NCBI RefSeq assembly: GCF_002368335.1
Contig: NZ_AP018288.1
Location: 3,801,044 to 3,865,043, forward strand
DNA: 64,000 nucleotides
Reading direction: 5' to 3'
Origin: Nostoc sp. NIES-4103
Lineage (GTDB): Bacteria; Cyanobacteriota; Cyanobacteriia; Cyanobacteriales; Nostocaceae
The translations under genes were made by a program, and so were the position numbers. A model generated the notes under the pieces. That model saw only the letters and a program-made list of their open reading frames with translations, was not told where the DNA came from and did not search any database. Shown piece after piece: positions 61,198 to 64,000 of the stretch (positions within the stretch are counted from its first letter, which is position 1; every line of letters begins with the position of its first letter).

Positions 61198-61977
61198 TCA
61201 GACTAAATAACTAGTATTCGGCACAATCCCAAAGAAAGCATACTCATACCAAGCAGTCCAGATAAAGCTCTTCATCCAGCGCGATCGCTTTTCTTGGCTC
61301 AATTCATATGCAAATGCACCGTTAGATATATCAATGGAAGATAGATGAGAATTGCAACCGCAACCATGTTGATAAGTAAAACCGTACTTCGAGGCAATGC
61401 TTTGCACTTTCATTTGCATAGCAAACACTTTACCAGCATGTAGTATGGCATCCCAAGAACGTTTATGTTCTATATCACGCTTGTCAAATCTTAAGGCACG
61501 CTCTTCAAATACATGATCTCGATAAATTGGTGCTAAATGCACATGATAAAAGCTTGCGGGCAATTCGTAACCAAACTCACTAAAAAGCTCCATGCCGATA
61601 TGAGCTACTTTGATTTCATTCTCGTATTCAGCCCCTTTAGACTCAACCTCACGCAAAACTTCTTCAAAGTTCGGATAGTTGTGAGTCATAAAATCATAAC
61701 CGTAAAATTCCAGAGTTTCCCATGCTAGATTGCCAAATAGTTTGCAGAATAACGGTTTCAGGTGAGCTAGTTCTGGACGTTCGTTAAACAGGTCAACATC
61801 ACCCTGTTGTAACTTGTATAAAAATAATTGTGCCATCTCTACATAACTTTGGCGATCACAGAGTTTGACATTTGCTGTTCCCCTAGCAATGTCTTGCCAC
61901 ACAGTAGGTAGTTGAGACACAAAAACTGCATTTTCCCCTGCAATAACTGCAACATCAGTAACTTCAAGAAGCTGCAT
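61198..61977 (-). CDS. Uncharacterised protein with a His/Cys cluster
   Basis: 259 residues, no family recognised. Predominantly helical and rich in aromatic and acidic residues. HGCGCNSHLSS near residue 205 puts two Cys and two His within eight residues and could bind metal. The C-terminus is aromatic (WMKSFIWTAWYEYAFFGIVP). No signal peptide. The ATG at 61977 is the only sensible start. Flanked by repeats rather than by functionally linked genes. Confidence 0.6.
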   Translation of the reverse strand: MQLLEVTDVAVIAGENAVFVSQLPTVWQDIARGTANVKLCDRQSYVEMAQLFLYKLQQGDVDLFNERPELAHLKPLFCKLFGNLAWETLEFYGYDFMTHNYPNFEEVLREVESKGAEYENEIKVAHIGMELFSEFGYELPASFYHVHLAPIYRDHVFEERALRFDKRDIEHKRSWDAILHAGKVFAMQMKVQSIASKYGFTYQHGCGCNSHLSSIDISNGAFAYELSQEKRSRWMKSFIWTAWYEYAFFGIVPNTSYLV

Positions 61978-62182
61978 ATCTAATCCTTATTAAAACTTTA
62001 CACAGTAATTTACCTTAAGTGTTGGCTATTTGTGTTGTATCAACATAATTAAAAAATATTTGACAGACTGTCTTAGTACAAGTAAACAAACTGTGTAGGA
62101 TAATACTTTTTTGAAAAGTTAGGAAACTATCACAAATAATATCAAGTTCGGCTAATTACTTACGATATAGTCGGTTTGCCTG

Positions 62183-62331
62183 GTAATAGGTAATGGGTAA
62201 TGGGTAATGGGTAATGGGTAATGGGTAATGGGTAATGGGTAATGGGTAATGGGTAATGGGCCAGATGTGATGACTAATAGTAAAATCCAATTCCCAATTC
62301 CCAATTCCCAATTCCCAATTCCCAATTCCCA
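62183..62331. repeat. Heptamer repeats (TAATGGG)n and (CCAATTC)n
   Basis: About ten TAATGGG units (62183-62260) and six CCAATTC units (62288-62331) that are close to inverse in sense, so the transcript could fold back. They fill most of the 361-bp spacer before the amidohydrolase gene end. Confidence 0.9.
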
Positions 62332-62338
62332 TAAATGT

Positions 62339-63520
62339 TTATCTAGGCAGCCAATATCTGTAAGCTGCATATGCCATAGTCACAACCCCGGTGATAATTG
62401 CAGATTCATCTACATCAAATTCGGGATGATGTAATGGGTAGTTAATAATTCTATCTTTGTGCCCGACACCTAAGCGAAACATGGAACCAGGGACATGTTC
62501 CAAATAAACAGAAAAATCTTCAGCGCCAAGAGAGGGTTCGGGTAAGACTTGGACGCGATCGCTACTCCAAGCTTCTTCTGCTGATGATTGTAACAACTGC
62601 GTTAGTGTATAATCGTTTTGCACGCTGGGCACACCTTGGGAATAATTGACTTGATACTTCGCGCCATAGGCATGGCAAACATTAGCAACAATGTTGTCAA
62701 TCCAGTTTGGCAGTTGGGCACGGGTTTCTGGGTGAAGCGATCGCACGGTTCCCAACAACTGCACTTTATCAGCAATGACATTGGGCGCTCTGCCACCACT
62801 AATCTTGCCTATACTTAATACCACAGGACGCAAAGGGTTTTGTGTTCGACTAATCGCTTGTTGCAGTGCCGTAATTACTTGCGACGCAATCCAAATTGCA
62901 TCAACCGCTTCATGAGGACGCGCCCCATGTCCAGATTCTCCAATAATCAGAATCTCTAAATCATCAGCCGCTGCCGTTAAAGCACCGTAACGCACACCAA
63001 TAGACCCTGCTGGGATAGAAGGGAAAACATGAACCCCTAAAACAGCTGAGACATTTTCCATTACCCCATCTTTTACCATCCAGCTTGCTCCTTGAGCAAT
63101 TTCTTCAGCTGGCTGAAATAAAAACCGCACCTTACCACCCAACTCCTCAGCTATTTGGGACAGTACCATTGCTGTTCCCAACCCAACCGTGGTGTGGACA
63201 TCATGACCACAAGCGTGCATCACGCCTTCAGCACGGGAGGCATATTCTAATCCTGTGCGTTCTTGAATTGGTAAAGCATCCATATCGGTGCGAATTGCCA
63301 ATATACGGTCATCTTTGCCAGTATTTTGCAGTTCACCGATCACGCCAGTTTTGCCAATACCCTCTTGTACATGCAGACCACTAGAAGACAAGACACCAGC
63401 AACAAAGGCAGCTGTTTGGTACTCTTGACCACTGAGTTCTGGGTGAGAGTGGATATGGCGGCGAATTTCAATTAAGCGCGGCGCTAGTTTTGTGGCTAAG
63501 TCCTTAATATGGGTCAGCAT
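62339..63520 (-). CDS. M20D-family amidohydrolase (N-acyl amino acid / IAA-amino acid hydrolase type)
   Basis: 393 residues. Metal-dependent amidase of the HipO/YxeP/ILR1 group: RRHIHSHPELSGQE, first metal site IRTDMDALPIQE, HACGHDVHTTVGLGTA with Cys and His ligands, EEIAQGASWMVKDGVM, dimerisation-domain GHGARPHEAVDAI, and the C-terminal ligand region EPSLGAEDFSVYLEHVPG. These enzymes deacylate N-acyl amino acids. Full length; cytoplasmic. The natural substrate cannot be named. Confidence 0.92.
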   Translation of the reverse strand: MLTHIKDLATKLAPRLIEIRRHIHSHPELSGQEYQTAAFVAGVLSSSGLHVQEGIGKTGVIGELQNTGKDDRILAIRTDMDALPIQERTGLEYASRAEGVMHACGHDVHTTVGLGTAMVLSQIAEELGGKVRFLFQPAEEIAQGASWMVKDGVMENVSAVLGVHVFPSIPAGSIGVRYGALTAAADDLEILIIGESGHGARPHEAVDAIWIASQVITALQQAISRTQNPLRPVVLSIGKISGGRAPNVIADKVQLLGTVRSLHPETRAQLPNWIDNIVANVCHAYGAKYQVNYSQGVPSVQNDYTLTQLLQSSAEEAWSSDRVQVLPEPSLGAEDFSVYLEHVPGSMFRLGVGHKDRIINYPLHHPEFDVDESAIITGVVTMAYAAYRYWLPR

Positions 63521-63540
63521 TGCTCGATTTTAGTTTACAG

Positions 63541-63712
63541 GCTTTGTTCCCATCATAAAGAAGTGTTAATAAACAAAATGCTCTTGCCCCACAGTGAGGA
63601 GCAGGGGGAGCAGGGGAGCAGGGGTGCAGGGGTGCTGGGGTGCTGGGGAGATGAGGCAGAATAACTACTAGTGACAACTAACAACTAACAACTAACAACT
63701 AACTCAGCACTT
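63541..63712. repeat. G-rich and AACTAAC tandem repeats
   Basis: GCAGGGGNG-type units at about 63600-63650 and AACTAAC/ACAACTA heptamers at about 63674-63704. No gene in this 192-bp spacer. Confidence 0.8.
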
Positions 63713-64000
63713 TTATTTAGCATCACAAGTTGTGCCTGGAAAATTTCCGGCTTTGAAGTTGTTACAATTTTCGAGAGTTGGACGTTCTGTTGACCAGTCA
63801 TAGGGCTTTTCAGAAGTCACTACACCATTATTTAGAGTCGTCAGGCGAAAGTTGGCTCCTCGAAAATTTGTAAACTGTAACTTGGCATCCTTCAAGTTGG
63901 CTGCTTCTAAATTGGCGCTAATGAAACCAGCAAAAGATAAATCGGCATTTTCCAAAGATGCTGATTTCAAATTTGCCCCTGTTAAGGAAGCACCTGTTAA
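63713..64000 (-). CDS. Pentapeptide-repeat protein (5' end outside window)
   Basis: The minus-strand frame is open through base 64000 (reading LTGASLTGANLKSASLENAD), so the N-terminal part lies beyond the window. About ten pentapeptide units of the A(D/N)Lxx type are visible, then a non-repeat C-terminus (NGVVTSEKPYDWSTERPTLE) with two Cys. Such repeats form a right-handed beta helix; role unknown. Confidence 0.8.
   Translation of the reverse strand, partial: LTGASLTGANLKSASLENADLSFAGFISANLEAANLKDAKLQFTNFRGANFRLTTLNNGVVTSEKPYDWSTERPTLENCNNFKAGNFPGTTCDAK

Noticed and set aside
62152..62370. Frame of repeated PITHYPL / GNWEL units
   Set aside because: Translation of the TAATGGG and CCAATTC heptamer arrays.

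Overview
The window looks like chromosomal DNA of a filamentous, Nostocales-type cyanobacterium. The octamer GCGATCGC (HIP1) is scattered through genes and spacers, and the spacers carry many 7-bp and 9-bp short tandem repeats and small palindromic elements. The gene set includes hemL for tetrapyrroles, an SLH-domain iron-uptake porin, a pentapeptide-repeat Ser/Thr kinase, and LexA boxes of the cyanobacterial type (RGTAC-N3-DGTWC) in front of recA and uvrA. The species cannot be named from the sequence alone.

Layout. 1-11 kb: the end of gpsA, an uncharacterised gene (932-1588) with a perfect LexA box upstream, then a GNAT-like gene followed 40 bp later by a 2414-residue coiled-coil protein. 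That protein ends in a pesticin/phage-type lysozyme domain and an RTX-associated secretion domain. 11-16 kb: kptA and an aromatic amino-acid permease, then a phosphohexomutase and rdgB, separated by repeats; one repeat carries a 154-bp MITE with an 11-bp target duplication. 16.8-26.8 kb: a compact one-strand cluster of AGE-type epimerase, DJ-1/PfpI, EthD, carboxymuconolactone decarboxylase, SnoaL, VOC, SnoaL, SnoaL-like and a second DJ-1/PfpI, followed after a short gap by a GH13 branching-enzyme-like protein. 27-35 kb: an RHH protein, an orphan sugar-type ABC permease, a DUF1003 protein, a CadD-type transporter, a secreted unknown protein, and an FecE/FecD-type ABC pair without a binding protein. 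35-43.5 kb: iron porin, hisIE, a ChaB-like protein, hemL, an SpkB-like kinase and an FHA protein. 43.7-51 kb: recA and uvrA (divergent), then a translationally coupled AlbA_2/HATPase-ParA pair directly behind uvrA, and a HigA-like antitoxin with a nonsense codon. 51-64 kb: a DUF1400 hydrolase, a truncated GH65 gene, a cysteine hydrolase, a membrane protein plus a class-I-amidotransferase-like protein, a response regulator, an M20D amidohydrolase, a pentapeptide-repeat protein cut by the window end, and several unknowns.

How genes may work together. recA, uvrA and probably gene 932-1588 share LexA-type operators; because the AlbA_2-ParA pair begins 31 bp after uvrA it could be read from the uvrA promoter. 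The 16.8-24 kb genes have short gaps and good ribosome-binding sites, so they probably form one operon. Their fold content suggests handling of a small, reactive, perhaps carbohydrate-derived metabolite, but the substrate is unknown. The GNAT-like gene and giant secreted protein resemble an activator/toxin or enzyme pair in layout only.

The best candidates for an undescribed system are (i) the DJ-1/EthD/CMD/SnoaL/VOC operon, (ii) the AlbA_2-ParA pair behind uvrA and (iii) the GNAT-giant lysozyme pair. All functional statements rest on motif recognition by eye; no database search was possible.
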